A stretch of 64,000 nucleotides of DNA, taken from IMG/VR virus record IMGVR_UViG_3300048813_000107, positions 1-64,000 of that record; one strand, written 5' to 3'. The DNA comes from a virus. How positions within the stretch are numbered: position 1 is the first letter of the stretch; every line of letters starts with the position of its first letter. The translations under genes were made by a program, and so were the position numbers. Below the pieces are notes generated by a model that was not told the DNA's origin, made no database searches, and saw only the letters and a list, made by a program, of their open reading frames with translations. This document shows, one piece after another, positions 36,299 through 45,064 of this stretch.

Positions 36299-39200
36299 CT
36301 AGCCCGCCCGGCCCGGCCTGATTATTCCGGTCTGCCAGTTTGCCGCGCCCTTTGCCCGGAGTCCCTTTGTTACCGCGTTGACGAGATCCTGCTGCGTAGA
36401 GACGCTGCCGTTCACCGTCATGTTTATTGTGATGTGCGTGTCTCCGCCGCCCCCGCCGCCGCCTGAGCCGCTCCCGCCGCCATGCCCGCCGCCGTAGCCC
36501 GCGTAGGCCATGCCCGGGTGGTAGGCGCCTGTCATCCGGCTGCCCATCCGGCCCACCGCGGCGACAGCCTGCCCGGCCCCGGCGTCGACGCCCATCGCCA
36601 CGCCCGCGGGGACCATGGCGCCCCGCTCGGCGAACACCAGCGACGGGGACTTGATCTTGAGGTCATGCTCGATCGTCGCCACCATCGACCTGGCCATCGC
36701 CGAGATCGCCGCGTCAACCGTCCCGAGCTGGGACTCCAGGCCCTGCGCGAGACCCGCGCCCGCCTGGACCCCCGCCTGGTACATCGCCGGGCCGCCCACG
36801 CCGCCCAGCTGGGCGGCTGACGCCTGGATCTGGGATTGCAGCTTGTTGACCTGCCCGATCGCGCCCTTCCCGCCGGAGGTCAGGCCCTCAGCGACAGGCA
36901 GGCCGGACGACGCCCCGGACTGGACGATCTGGTTCAGGCTGGCCGAGTTCAGGCCCATCTTCTTCAGCTGGCCGGCCTGCTGCGCGAACTGCGCCTGGTC
37001 TGCTGCCTGCTCCTGCATCCCGGTGATGGTCGCCGAGGCGGCCAGCGGGCCGTCGCTCGCCGCGAGCGACGGGGTGTACGTGCCGGCGCTCATCACGCCG
37101 GTGCTGCTGAGCACCTGCTGGGCGATCTGCTGGGCGTCGGTGATCTCCGTCTCCAGCACGGTGCGCCGCGCCGACAGCGACTGGAGCTTCGCATTGTCAG
37201 CCGTCAGCATCCTCGTCAGCGCCGAGTCCTGCGGCTGGCTGACCTGCCCGGCGGCCAGGGCGTGGGCCACGTCGCCCTTGAGGGTGGAGATCGTGCTGAT
37301 GATCGTGGTGATGTCCTGCGGCCGGGACCCCTTGCCGGTGACGGCCTGCATGGCCGCGTCGATTGCGGAGGTGCCGCCCTGCAGGCCCTGGGTAAGGCTG
37401 GTGATGGTGGCGGCCGACAAGGTGAGCGCGGACGTCTTCACGGCGGTCGTGCCGCCGGTGATGCCCTTCGCCAGGCCGGCGGAGGTGTCCACGCCGACCG
37501 CCTCAGTGACCTTCGACGGGGAGAAGCTTTTCAGTACGCCCTTCATGGCGCCCTCGACAGCGCCTGCGACATGCTCGGCCGCGCCGACGACAGCGCCGAT
37601 CCCGGCCTCGATCCCGTGCGCGAGCCCGGCGACCGCTGACGACCCGATCGATTCCAGCTCGCCCGGCATCCGCGCCAGGGCAGCCGCCGCTTTCCCGCCG
37701 ATCGAGCCCACTTCGGATACGACCCGGCCGGCCCCGGACTCAGCCGCCGACGCCGCCCCGGACATGGCCGAGGACACCGCTGACTCCACGGCATGGAACC
37801 CGGACGACGCCGACGCGGCGGCCTTGGAGCCCGCGCCTGAAACCTCCGCCGCGATCCCCGACAGCGCCGCCCCGGCACCGGACTTCGCACTGTCGAACGC
37901 CGACTCGATCGCGTGCCCGGCCGAGGTGAACGCCCCGGTGTCCGGTGGCTTGACCTGCGCGAATTTGACGGAGTCACCCCCGCCGCCCCCGCCTACCCGC
38001 TCCATCTGCGGGGGGCCGCCGCCGCCGAACAAGCTGGCGATCGAGTGACGCGCGTCATCGAACAGGCTGCGGGGGATTCCCCCGGCGATCTGGCTTCCGG
38101 CCGACTGCGCCCGGCTGATGTCCTTGCCGATGTCGAGGCCGATGTTCGACAGCCCGAGCTTGCCGATGATCCCGCCGACAGCCCAGTCGGGGCTCATCGG
38201 GTTCGACTTCTGGACGTCCTGGCTGATCTGCCCGGCAGGGGTTCCCTTCGGGGCCAGCGAGTCGCTGTAGCCCCGGAGCATCAGCCCCGCCGTGACTCCC
38301 GCGGCAATCGGGGTCACCGCGGCGGCCAGGCCCGCGCCGTCCAGGCCGCCCTTGCTTGCCACCTTCGCGAACAGGCCCCCGGCGCCTGCACCTTCGGCAG
38401 TACCTGCAGCGTCCCCTTCGGCAGTCCGGGCGGCTCCGGCCTCGGCACCCGCCGCGCCGCCGGCGCTGCCCTCCTTGAGGGTTGCCGCCGCCTCGCTGAG
38501 GTCGGCCGCCGAACCGCTAAGGTCACCCGCCGAGCCCTTCAGGCCTGCCGCCGCGCCGTCGAGCCCTGAGCCCTGGCCGAGACCCGACAGCTTGGACAAG
38601 CCGGGAATGTTCAGCGTCTCCGCAACCTTGCCGACACTCGCCAGCGCAGTGGCCCCGGCGCTGGCGACCTTCCCCGCGACCGCGACGCCGGCCAGGACAC
38701 CCCCGGCCTCAACGAGCGGCTTGGTCAGGCCCGGATTGCTGGCGAGGAACCCGCCGACGTCCGACAATCCGTGCATGAGGCCCGTCAGGGCAGGCAGCGC
38801 CACCTGCCCGGCCTCGGTGGCCACGGCCTCAGTGGACTTGGTGAAGCTGCCGAGCTGGAAGTTCAGCGTCGACTGGACCGCGGACCAGCCCTTCACGTTG
38901 TCCCCGGCGTGCTGCGCGCTCGCTGCGACCGCGTCGACGTTCGCCTTGGCGGTCCCGGCGTGCTGCCCCGTCAGCATCAGCGCCGTCTGCAGCCCGACGG
39001 TCCCGCCGAGGATCTTCGACATCGCGGCCGAGTACACCTGCGCGTCGGGCTGGCCGGACTTCAGCGCGGCGTTGAAGCCGTGGGCGGCGTTCGCCGTCGT
39101 GGCGAACTGCGAGAGCAGGTTCTTCTGGCCGGCCGATTCGGACCCGGAGAAAACCTCAGCGTTGTACTGCTTCGCCGAGATAGTCCCGTCCAGGTAGGAC

Positions 39201-40786
39201 TGCGCGACCTTCGAGATCGCGGGCGGCATCGCCTTCATCATCGTCGTGGCGTCCTGAGCCGCCGACGCGCTCTGGTTGAACGTCTTGAGCATCACCAGGC
39301 CGCTGGGCCCCATGGACTTCATGACCGCCGTCTGGATCTCATCCAGGGTGCCGGTGATCCCGGTCTTGCCGAGGTTCTTGGCGATGCCGACCGGGTTCAG
39401 GCCGAGCTGCTGCATCTCCCCGGTCTGCACCGTGTTCGGGTTCTGCAGCGACCCGATGGTGTGCCGGAGGTTCTGGGCGGCCCAGTCCGGGCTCATGCCC
39501 ATGCTGGTCATCGTGGCCAGTGCCCCGGCGACCTGCGGAAACGAGACGTGAGCGGCGGAGGCGACCGGCAGGACGGCAGGCAGTGCCCCGACCGCCCCGG
39601 CCATCGTCATCTTGCCCTGGCCGACCATCGTGATGATCTCGTTCATGTCCGACATGGCGGTCTGCGAGGTCGTCTTGCCCTTCTGGGGGCCGTACGCGTT
39701 CATCAGCGACGTGAGCGCGTTGCCGACCTCGGACAGCGGGGCGCCCTCAGCCTGCGCGCCCTGCGCCGCGGCCTTCAGCACGCCGAGGCCGGCCTGACCG
39801 TGGAACCCGGCCGAGTTGATCATGTACGCGCCCTGCGCCAGCTGGGACTGCGACGTGTTGGTCTCACCCGACAGCTTCAGGATCCCCGCCGAGTCCATCG
39901 GGAGGCTGGCCTGACTCTCCCCGGCGCTGGTGTACAGCCGGGTCACCTGCGTCTGGAGCTGGGCCGCCTTGTCGACGCCGTACGCCAGCGCGGCCGCGCC
40001 GCCGAGCGCCAGCAGGTGGTACTTCGTCGCGCTGGCCTCGGCTGCGCTCGCGTCGTCAGCGGCCTGCTGGGCGGCGACCTTCCTCGCCGCCTGCTGCTGC
40101 GCCACCGCCGCGTCCTGCTCGACGCTCGAGGTGGCCAGGGAAGGTGCGGCCACGGCCATCGCCGCGTCACCCTTCGCCAGCGACAGCGAGCTATCCGCCG
40201 ACCCCGCCGCGATCTTGTCCTGCATGGCGGAGGTCTCGGCGATGGTTGCGCTGATCTCCGCCCGGAGCGCCGCCACCTGCGCGGCAGCCTCGTCCGAGGA
40301 GGTCCCGATGCCCTTGATGCCGTCGCCGACCGCGCCGAGCCCGGCGCCCTCCTCGGCTACGCCGCCGAGCGCATCACCGAGCTTGCCGACTTCGCCGGCC
40401 GCGCCCGCAGCCCCTTCGCCGAGGTCATCGAGCTTGCCGCCGCTCCCGGCGATCTTGTCCATGCTCGCCGAGATGTCCGCCGCCGCGGTGTCGTACTTAG
40501 CGACGAGATCATCCAGCCCGGCCCCGCCTGCCAGCGCCCCGGCGTCACCGAGGCTCGCGATCTCGTCGCGGATCTTGCCGATGCTCCCCGACACCTTCGC
40601 CGCGGCATCGTTCCAGGCAGCGGCGATGTCGCCAGCCCCGGCCCCGTCAGCCGCCCCGCCTCCGAGGGAGGCCAGCTCGTCCTTGAGCTTGCCGACAGAC
40701 TCTGAAGCCTTGTCGAAGGCGCCAGCCAGGTCGTCGACGGCGCCGAGGCCGGCGACATCGACGGTGATGGTCTCTTCGATCGCCAC
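36299..40786 (-). CDS. Tail tape measure protein
   Basis: A 1495-residue GTG-start protein, the longest in the window, directly after the tail assembly genes. Almost entirely helical and Ala-rich, with long coiled stretches at the N-terminus (DDLAGAFDKASESVGKLKDE repeated in variants), a mid-region with the conserved phage layout SGETNTSQSQLAQGAYMINS and PQVAGALATMTSMGMSPDWA, hydrophobic patches, and a Gly-rich segment before the end. Sets tail length and passes into the host on infection. By the usual rule of about 1.5 angstrom per residue the tail is near 220 nm. Confidence 0.9.
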   Translation of the reverse strand: MAIEETITVDVAGLGAVDDLAGAFDKASESVGKLKDELASLGGGAADGAGAGDIAAAWNDAAAKVSGSIGKIRDEIASLGDAGALAGGAGLDDLVAKYDTAAADISASMDKIAGSGGKLDDLGEGAAGAAGEVGKLGDALGGVAEEGAGLGAVGDGIKGIGTSSDEAAAQVAALRAEISATIAETSAMQDKIAAGSADSSLSLAKGDAAMAVAAPSLATSSVEQDAAVAQQQAARKVAAQQAADDASAAEASATKYHLLALGGAAALAYGVDKAAQLQTQVTRLYTSAGESQASLPMDSAGILKLSGETNTSQSQLAQGAYMINSAGFHGQAGLGVLKAAAQGAQAEGAPLSEVGNALTSLMNAYGPQKGKTTSQTAMSDMNEIITMVGQGKMTMAGAVGALPAVLPVASAAHVSFPQVAGALATMTSMGMSPDWAAQNLRHTIGSLQNPNTVQTGEMQQLGLNPVGIAKNLGKTGITGTLDEIQTAVMKSMGPSGLVMLKTFNQSASAAQDATTMMKAMPPAISKVAQSYLDGTISAKQYNAEVFSGSESAGQKNLLSQFATTANAAHGFNAALKSGQPDAQVYSAAMSKILGGTVGLQTALMLTGQHAGTAKANVDAVAASAQHAGDNVKGWSAVQSTLNFQLGSFTKSTEAVATEAGQVALPALTGLMHGLSDVGGFLASNPGLTKPLVEAGGVLAGVAVAGKVASAGATALASVGKVAETLNIPGLSKLSGLGQGSGLDGAAAGLKGSAGDLSGSAADLSEAAATLKEGSAGGAAGAEAGAARTAEGDAAGTAEGAGAGGLFAKVASKGGLDGAGLAAAVTPIAAGVTAGLMLRGYSDSLAPKGTPAGQISQDVQKSNPMSPDWAVGGIIGKLGLSNIGLDIGKDISRAQSAGSQIAGGIPRSLFDDARHSIASLFGGGGPPQMERVGGGGGGDSVKFAQVKPPDTGAFTSAGHAIESAFDSAKSGAGAALSGIAAEVSGAGSKAAASASSGFHAVESAVSSAMSGAASAAESGAGRVVSEVGSIGGKAAAALARMPGELESIGSSAVAGLAHGIEAGIGAVVGAAEHVAGAVEGAMKGVLKSFSPSKVTEAVGVDTSAGLAKGITGGTTAVKTSALTLSAATITSLTQGLQGGTSAIDAAMQAVTGKGSRPQDITTIISTISTLKGDVAHALAAGQVSQPQDSALTRMLTADNAKLQSLSARRTVLETEITDAQQIAQQVLSSTGVMSAGTYTPSLAASDGPLAASATITGMQEQAADQAQFAQQAGQLKKMGLNSASLNQIVQSGASSGLPVAEGLTSGGKGAIGQVNKLQSQIQASAAQLGGVGGPAMYQAGVQAGAGLAQGLESQLGTVDAAISAMARSMVATIEHDLKIKSPSLVFAERGAMVPAGVAMGVDAGAGQAVAAVGRMGSRMTGAYHPGMAYAGYGGGHGGGSGSGGGGGGGDTHITINMTVNGSVSTQQDLVNAVTKGLRAKGAANWQTGIIRPGRAG

Positions 40787-40847
40787 GGCGACTCACCCCC
40801 CGTGCGCGAGAAAGAAGCAGCGGCGAGAGGGACGGGAGAGGTGCAGG

Positions 40848-41273
40848 TCAGAGCGTCAGGTACTCGGCCAGGATGATCTGCATTGCCGCGGGCATCGTCC
40901 CCCGGACCTCATCCTCCGCGCGCTCCATGTAATGACTGCCGGCCTGGGTAACCGACCCGCCGGGCCGGCTGAATACCTGCCCGGTCGCCGCGTTCCGCAA
41001 GGGCCACGGACCCTTCGCGGTGATCGTCCCGCCGTCGTTGCGGAACCGGCCGTAGATGATGTGCGGCGCTACGACCGCGGTCGCATGGGTCCCGGAGCCG
41101 AACACCGCGTCGACGTGCTCCGAGCGCCGCAGTGCCCCGGACAGGACCGGGGTCGTGACGTCGAGACCGGCGAGGTACTCCTTCGACCCCGCCTTCGCGC
41201 AGTCCAGGGCAAGGGACTCCTCGCAGTGCTCCGCCATCTCGCGGTATGCCGTCGCTGCTTCGGAGAGGTTCAC
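40848..41273 (-). CDS. HK97 gp10-like tail or neck protein
   Basis: A 141-residue protein starting with GTG in an overlap with the chaperone frameshift stop (GTGA). TPVLSGALRRSEHVDAVFGS and APHIIYGRFRNDGGTI are typical of gp10-like head-tail completion proteins (TG-xLR motif and YxxFxxxGG). It lies unusually between the tail assembly chaperones and the tape measure rather than among connectors. Confidence 0.65.
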   Translation of the reverse strand: MNLSEAATAYREMAEHCEESLALDCAKAGSKEYLAGLDVTTPVLSGALRRSEHVDAVFGSGTHATAVVAPHIIYGRFRNDGGTITAKGPWPLRNAATGQVFSRPGGSVTQAGSHYMERAEDEVRGTMPAAMQIILAEYLTL

Positions 41274-41886
41274 CGGCCGCCCCCGTTCTGGATCGCCCTC
41301 AGCGTGTAGGCCACCGCATCGAGGACCCCGGCAACAGGGATGGGGATGTCATCGGGGGTGGCGGGGTGGATCCACCCTTCGGCTATCCAGCGGGCGTGGC
41401 GGATGGTGCGGGGGCTGAGGCCTCCGGGGGGGCGGCGGCACTGGCCGAGGAGGTACTGCCTGAGGTGGGGGCCGAAGGCTGGGTCTCTTTTGGGACATTT
41501 CCGTTGAGGATTTCAAAATACGGATCCAGGGCCTTCAGCAGCGCGTTCCACACGACCAGGCCGCCTGCGGTGGCGAGGCGATTCCGCGACCCGGCGTCCC
41601 ACGGGAGAATGCCAGGGAATGAGATGCCCTGCACGATCCACTGGCATACCAGGTCGTGAACGGGCTTAAGGTCCCGCCGCAGCAGCCTGACCGAGGGGGG
41701 CGGAGCGTCCGGGTCGGGTACCGCCCCCGGGTACGCAGCCGCCGCAACGGCTATCGCGGCCTTCTCCTTGGCGTCGATGATCTCCAGGCGAAGATCCTGG
41801 TAATCGTCCTGCTGACTCGGCTGGAGCGTCGCGGGGTTCTTGATGTCCGCCAGATCGACCCATCCGCCGGGCAGGGGAATCTGCAT
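41270..41886 (-). other. Tail assembly chaperone, -1 frameshift product (GT-like)
   Basis: The short chaperone frame (41383-41886) contains a run of seven C at 41426-41432 (minus strand, codons GCC CCC CCG), which fits the slippery C-CCC-CCG heptamer. Slipping by -1 continues into GLSPRTIRHARWIAEGWIHP then PVAGVLDAVAYTLRAIQNGG, clearly coding sequence with no start codon of its own. It stops at 41270-41272, exactly overlapping the next gene's start. This is the lambda G/GT arrangement. Confidence 0.75.
41383..41886 (-). CDS. Tail assembly chaperone (G-like)
   Basis: A 167-residue protein encoded between tail tube and tape measure, the usual place. The first 125 residues are helical (DDYQDLRLEIIDAKEKAAIA, LKPVHDLVCQWIVQGISFPG). 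The C-terminus turns Ala/Pro/Ser-rich just where the slippery site lies and ends at TAG 41383. Needed for assembly of tail proteins around the tape measure and absent from mature virions in studied phages. Confidence 0.75.
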   Translation of the reverse strand: MQIPLPGGWVDLADIKNPATLQPSQQDDYQDLRLEIIDAKEKAAIAVAAAAYPGAVPDPDAPPPSVRLLRRDLKPVHDLVCQWIVQGISFPGILPWDAGSRNRLATAGGLVVWNALLKALDPYFEILNGNVPKETQPSAPTSGSTSSASAAAPPEASAPAPSATPAG

Positions 41887-41945
41887 TGTGCTCGCTTTCG
41901 TGTTCGGGTAAGCGCCGCAGGGTACGTAAAGTAGCGTAGAGGTGA

Positions 41946-43211
41946 CTACGCGTAAGTTGGTAGTGCGTTTTGCAACGTTATGGAGCAGGGGGATCGGCCT
42001 CCGGAGTTACCACTGTTAGTTACGTTCGAAACGAAATCTCCCGAAACATCGAAGCCAAAAAATTCGTCCCCCGACAGCGGCGCCGTCTTGTACGCGGCCT
42101 GGTTAGCAGCCAGCGCGAACGACCACAGGCCCGTTCCGCTGCCGCCATTGCCGATTGACCACGCCAGGGTCGGCTGCGCGTTCGTCAGCATGTTCGTCAG
42201 CGCGCTCTCATCCAAAGCCGGGTCGTACGTGAGCTTGAACGAGCAGTCGAAGTTGCCCCTGCCGATCAGGTAGGGCTGCTGGTACCCGTCGCCCGTGTTC
42301 TTCGGCGTGACCTTGCGGGTCAGGGTGGCTGACCACACCGTGATGTCGTCCAGGAGCGTGGATGCGACCGTGGTCGTGCTCTTCCAGCCCGGGATCATGC
42401 GGACAGCGCTGAAGCCCGGCACCGGGATAAACGACGGGTAGGCCTTGGCGTAGCTCGTCACCTTGCCCGACCAGGTGAGGATCCCCGACGCCTTGGCGTT
42501 GATGGTGATCTCGCTCATGCACCCGTACGGGAACAGCCACGCGTAGTTGTTGCCCGCGCCGGGGATGTTGTTGCGGTGGATGAGCGAATGGGTCGGCCCC
42601 TGCCCGGTGACGACCCCCGTGCTGCCGTAGGGGTTGAGCAGGGAGAACGTGTGGCTGAAGGGTGCGATGACCGTCACCACGGCGATGGTGGTCAGGTGGG
42701 AGAAGCGCAGCGGCGTCGTCGCGTCCAGCACGATGGAAGTCGCCGTCGACCCGGTGCCGACCTTCACGACCTCCGCGTTGACGCCGGTGTCAACCTGGAT
42801 GAGCGTCCCGGCCACGGCGGAGGTCGCGGACGTGACCGCGACCGGCCCCGCCCCGGCCGTCAGCGCCCCCGATGTCGTCCACGTCGGCGTGCTCGCGGTC
42901 CCGGTCTCCACGAGATCGGACATCAGGTTATACAAAAAATGGCCGAACGTATCGCAGTAGAGGGGGCTCTCGGCGATGTCGGACTCAGCCCACAGGGGTC
43001 CCTGCTGCACGTCGTGAGTTTTGGTGAAGTCGCCCCACATGCTGCCGTCTTCTACCCACGTGACCTTGTTGTCCGGCTTGAAGTCCACGATCGGCGCGCT
43101 GGCAAAGGCGGCCTGGGCGGGAGTGACCCCGAATCCGCCCGATTCCAGGCCGATCTGCAGGAGCTGCGTGCACTTCGGGTACACGCCAACCGGGGGCGAG
43201 GGGGCAGCCAT
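41946..43211 (-). CDS. Major tail tube protein
   Basis: A 421-residue protein with GAGGAGAACTAGAG before the ATG. Position just upstream of the chaperones and beta-rich sequence (VDFKPDNKVTWVEDGSMWGD, CMSEITINAKASGILTWSGK, FDCSFKLTYDPALDES) agree with a tube protein. It is longer than the 200-250 residues usual for the family, so it probably contains an extra surface domain (about residues 110-200, rich in Thr/Val/Ala). Confidence 0.75.
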   Translation of the reverse strand: MAAPSPPVGVYPKCTQLLQIGLESGGFGVTPAQAAFASAPIVDFKPDNKVTWVEDGSMWGDFTKTHDVQQGPLWAESDIAESPLYCDTFGHFLYNLMSDLVETGTASTPTWTTSGALTAGAGPVAVTSATSAVAGTLIQVDTGVNAEVVKVGTGSTATSIVLDATTPLRFSHLTTIAVVTVIAPFSHTFSLLNPYGSTGVVTGQGPTHSLIHRNNIPGAGNNYAWLFPYGCMSEITINAKASGILTWSGKVTSYAKAYPSFIPVPGFSAVRMIPGWKSTTTVASTLLDDITVWSATLTRKVTPKNTGDGYQQPYLIGRGNFDCSFKLTYDPALDESALTNMLTNAQPTLAWSIGNGGSGTGLWSFALAANQAAYKTAPLSGDEFFGFDVSGDFVSNVTNSGNSGGRSPCSITLQNALPTYA

Positions 43212-43213
43212 CT

Positions 43214-43552
43214 CTAGTTCTCCTCGCTGCCGGGCTGGCCGGCGGGGGTCGGGGCGGTAGCGGGCATGACGGCGGGAGGTGCGGGGACGGGACCGGCGGC
43301 CACAGGACCGGGCGCCGCGGGCTGCTCTTCGGCCGCCTCAGGCTCCGCCTCGGCCCTGTCCGCGGCTTCCTCCGCTTCCAGGGCTGCGGCCCTGGCCCGG
43401 TCCTCGCCGGTGACGGGGCGCCACTGGCGGTCGGGGGCCTCGTCCAGGTCCCGGATGTCACCCGGCTTCACCTCGCTGAGGAGGATGCCCCTGGCGTCCC
43501 TGGTGGCGGGGTAATACCAGGGGGTAGAACCGGTGTAGATCAGTTCAGGCAC
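43214..43552 (-). CDS. Hypothetical late protein, acidic tail
   Basis: A 112-residue GTG-start protein with CTGGAGG upstream. The N-terminal 50 residues (IYTGSTPWYYPATRDARGIL then LSEVKPGDIRDLDEAPDRQW) form a compact domain; the rest is Glu/Ala then Pro/Ala low complexity. Its position before the tube gene suggests a tail or neck accessory. No family recognised. Confidence 0.6.
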   Translation of the reverse strand: MPELIYTGSTPWYYPATRDARGILLSEVKPGDIRDLDEAPDRQWRPVTGEDRARAAALEAEEAADRAEAEPEAAEEQPAAPGPVAAGPVPAPPAVMPATAPTPAGQPGSEEN

Positions 43553-43593
43553 GGGACGGCCTCCAGGGAGCGCAGCGAGGAAGAGGGGCGTGG

Positions 43594-43599
43594 GACGAT
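43594..43599 (+). promoter_or_regulatory. -10 box of embedded rightward gene (leaderless)
   Basis: GACGAT lies seven bases before ATG 43607, in a 54-base divergent gap. No clear -35. Confidence 0.4.
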
Positions 43600-43606
43600 G
43601 GCGGCC

Positions 43607-44032
43607 ATGAGCAGCACGAAGGGGGCAGCGGCGTGGCCTGAGGGGACGCTGCCCGCGATCCTCGAGCCCTGGATACGGGTCACCATCACCGGTCCGGCGA
43701 TGGGATGGGGCGGGCAGGTGATCCAGGTCGCCGGGTACGTCAAGGGGCCGGAGACCGTAGGCGACACCGGCGCGGACATCGACGCGCTGGTCGGCCGCAG
43801 CCATCAGCGGTTCACCGACGGGCTGGCCCGGGCCACCCGGGAGACGATGTACCGGCAGGCCGAGGAGGCGATCGAGGCCGCGCTAGAGGCCGGGTGGGTC
43901 CTCGCCGGGCACCCGGAGATCAGGGTCGGCGGCACGGTCAACCGCGACCGCGACACGGGCGTTGATGTCCCGATGGCCGAGGTGGGCGTCGCGCTGCACT
44001 TCCGCGCGCCTAGCCCGCCGGATCAGGAATAA
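43607..44032 (+). CDS. Embedded rightward accessory gene
   Basis: A 141-residue protein inside the late operon. The text WIRVTITGPAMGWGGQVIQV and the C-terminal MAEVGVALHFRAP are beta-rich around a helix (MYRQAEEAIEAALEAGWVLA). An earlier ATG at 43598 overlaps the -10 box. The stop is next to another -10 box for the following rightward gene. No family recognised. Confidence 0.6.
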   Translation: MSSTKGAAAWPEGTLPAILEPWIRVTITGPAMGWGGQVIQVAGYVKGPETVGDTGADIDALVGRSHQRFTDGLARATRETMYRQAEEAIEAALEAGWVLAGHPEIRVGGTVNRDRDTGVDVPMAEVGVALHFRAPSPPDQE

Positions 44033-44033
44033 T
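44028..44033 (+). promoter_or_regulatory. -10 box of second embedded rightward gene
   Basis: AATAAT overlaps the stop of the previous gene and lies eight bases before ATG 44042. Confidence 0.35.
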
Positions 44034-44041
44034 CGCTTCCC

Positions 44042-44539
44042 ATGACGACCCCTCAGCCTGAGCCCGCCCGCGGCAATGACGGCTCCTCCGCCCCTGACGG
44101 CTTCCTCTCCGGCATCCCGCAGCAGATCGGCCAGGCGGTGGCCGCTGCCGTCGCGCAGGTCCTGCAGCAGGTCCCCATGCGCGTTCAGCAGCTCAAGTGC
44201 GCGACATGCGTCCTGGCCCGGGCCCAGTGGGCAGCAGCCCACGCTGCCGACATCAAGGCCGCCGGGGAGCGGATGGCGGAGGCGCTGGCAGCTTTCCCGC
44301 CGGATCACCCGATCCGCCAGCAGGCGGACCTCGTGGCGTTCCTGCCGCCGCACCTGCACCCCGGGGCGGGCCCGGAGTCGATGCCGCCCGTCCAGGACGG
44401 GGCCGTGATGACCGCGGGGACGATCGTGTGCCCCGCGCACATCCCCGGCATACCGCAGGCGGGCGGGGGGCGCAGGGAGTTCCTGATCGCCAACGGGTCC
44501 CTGTCCGCGACGATGCTCGCGGAGATGGCCAGGCGCTAA
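44042..44539 (+). CDS. Embedded rightward accessory gene
   Basis: A 165-residue protein. The N-terminal part is helical (GQAVAAAVAQVLQQVPMRVQ) and followed by a CATC pair and later a single Cys (VCPAHIP), perhaps a metal site. The 3' end overlaps the convergent structural gene by four bases. No family recognised. Confidence 0.6.
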   Translation: MTTPQPEPARGNDGSSAPDGFLSGIPQQIGQAVAAAVAQVLQQVPMRVQQLKCATCVLARAQWAAAHAADIKAAGERMAEALAAFPPDHPIRQQADLVAFLPPHLHPGAGPESMPPVQDGAVMTAGTIVCPAHIPGIPQAGGGRREFLIANGSLSATMLAEMARR

Positions 44540-45051
44540 GCCTGGATAGTCTCGGTGACCAGCAGCCTGAGCAGCGAGTCGTAGCGCAGGTACGCCTGAT
44601 CCTCCAGCGCGGCGACGAAGATCTTGCCGCGCATCACCTCGCCGAGGTTCGAGATCTGCGTTTCCTCGCCCGTCCACGGGTCGATGACGTCCGCCGGCAT
44701 CGGGTAGGCGAACCGGAACGCTTTCATCGCTGCGTCGACGATGCCGGGGAACAGCGAGTCGGCGTCTTCCTCGTCGTCGGCTTCCATGTGGATGATGAAC
44801 ACGTCGATCGAGTGCCGGAGCACCTTGAAGCCGGCGGAGGTGTCAGGACCCTGGTTGCGGGACATCGACCCGCCGTTCTTCAGGTCCCGCGCCTCGCTGA
44901 TCTCCGTGGGCCACACGTAGGAGGTCGGGATGTCCGTCTCGGTGTTCGGGTCCGGGGCGTTGATGTAGGCCGCCATGTCCGGCACGCTGCCGGGCATCGG
45001 GAGGCTGACCAGAAGACCCTTGACGTATGCGAGGCACGAGGCGATGGGCAC
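44536..45051 (-). CDS. Tail terminator / neck protein (gpU-like position)
   Basis: A 171-residue GTG-start protein. Alpha/beta, with HSIDVFIIHMEADDEEDADS and EETQISNLGEVMRGKIFVAA. Size and position, between connector and tube genes, match the tail completion proteins that close the tail tube. The assignment is from context, not a clear motif. Confidence 0.5.
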   Translation of the reverse strand: MPIASCLAYVKGLLVSLPMPGSVPDMAAYINAPDPNTETDIPTSYVWPTEISEARDLKNGGSMSRNQGPDTSAGFKVLRHSIDVFIIHMEADDEEDADSLFPGIVDAAMKAFRFAYPMPADVIDPWTGEETQISNLGEVMRGKIFVAALEDQAYLRYDSLLRLLVTETIQA

Positions 45052-45064
45052 CGCTCACCCCCCG

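Noticed and set aside
38771-40705. A 644-codon rightward open frame across the tape measure gene
   Set aside because: Antisense shadow of a G+C-rich gene; Arg/Gly/His-rich text, no ribosome site, and the opposite strand has a clear tape measure protein.
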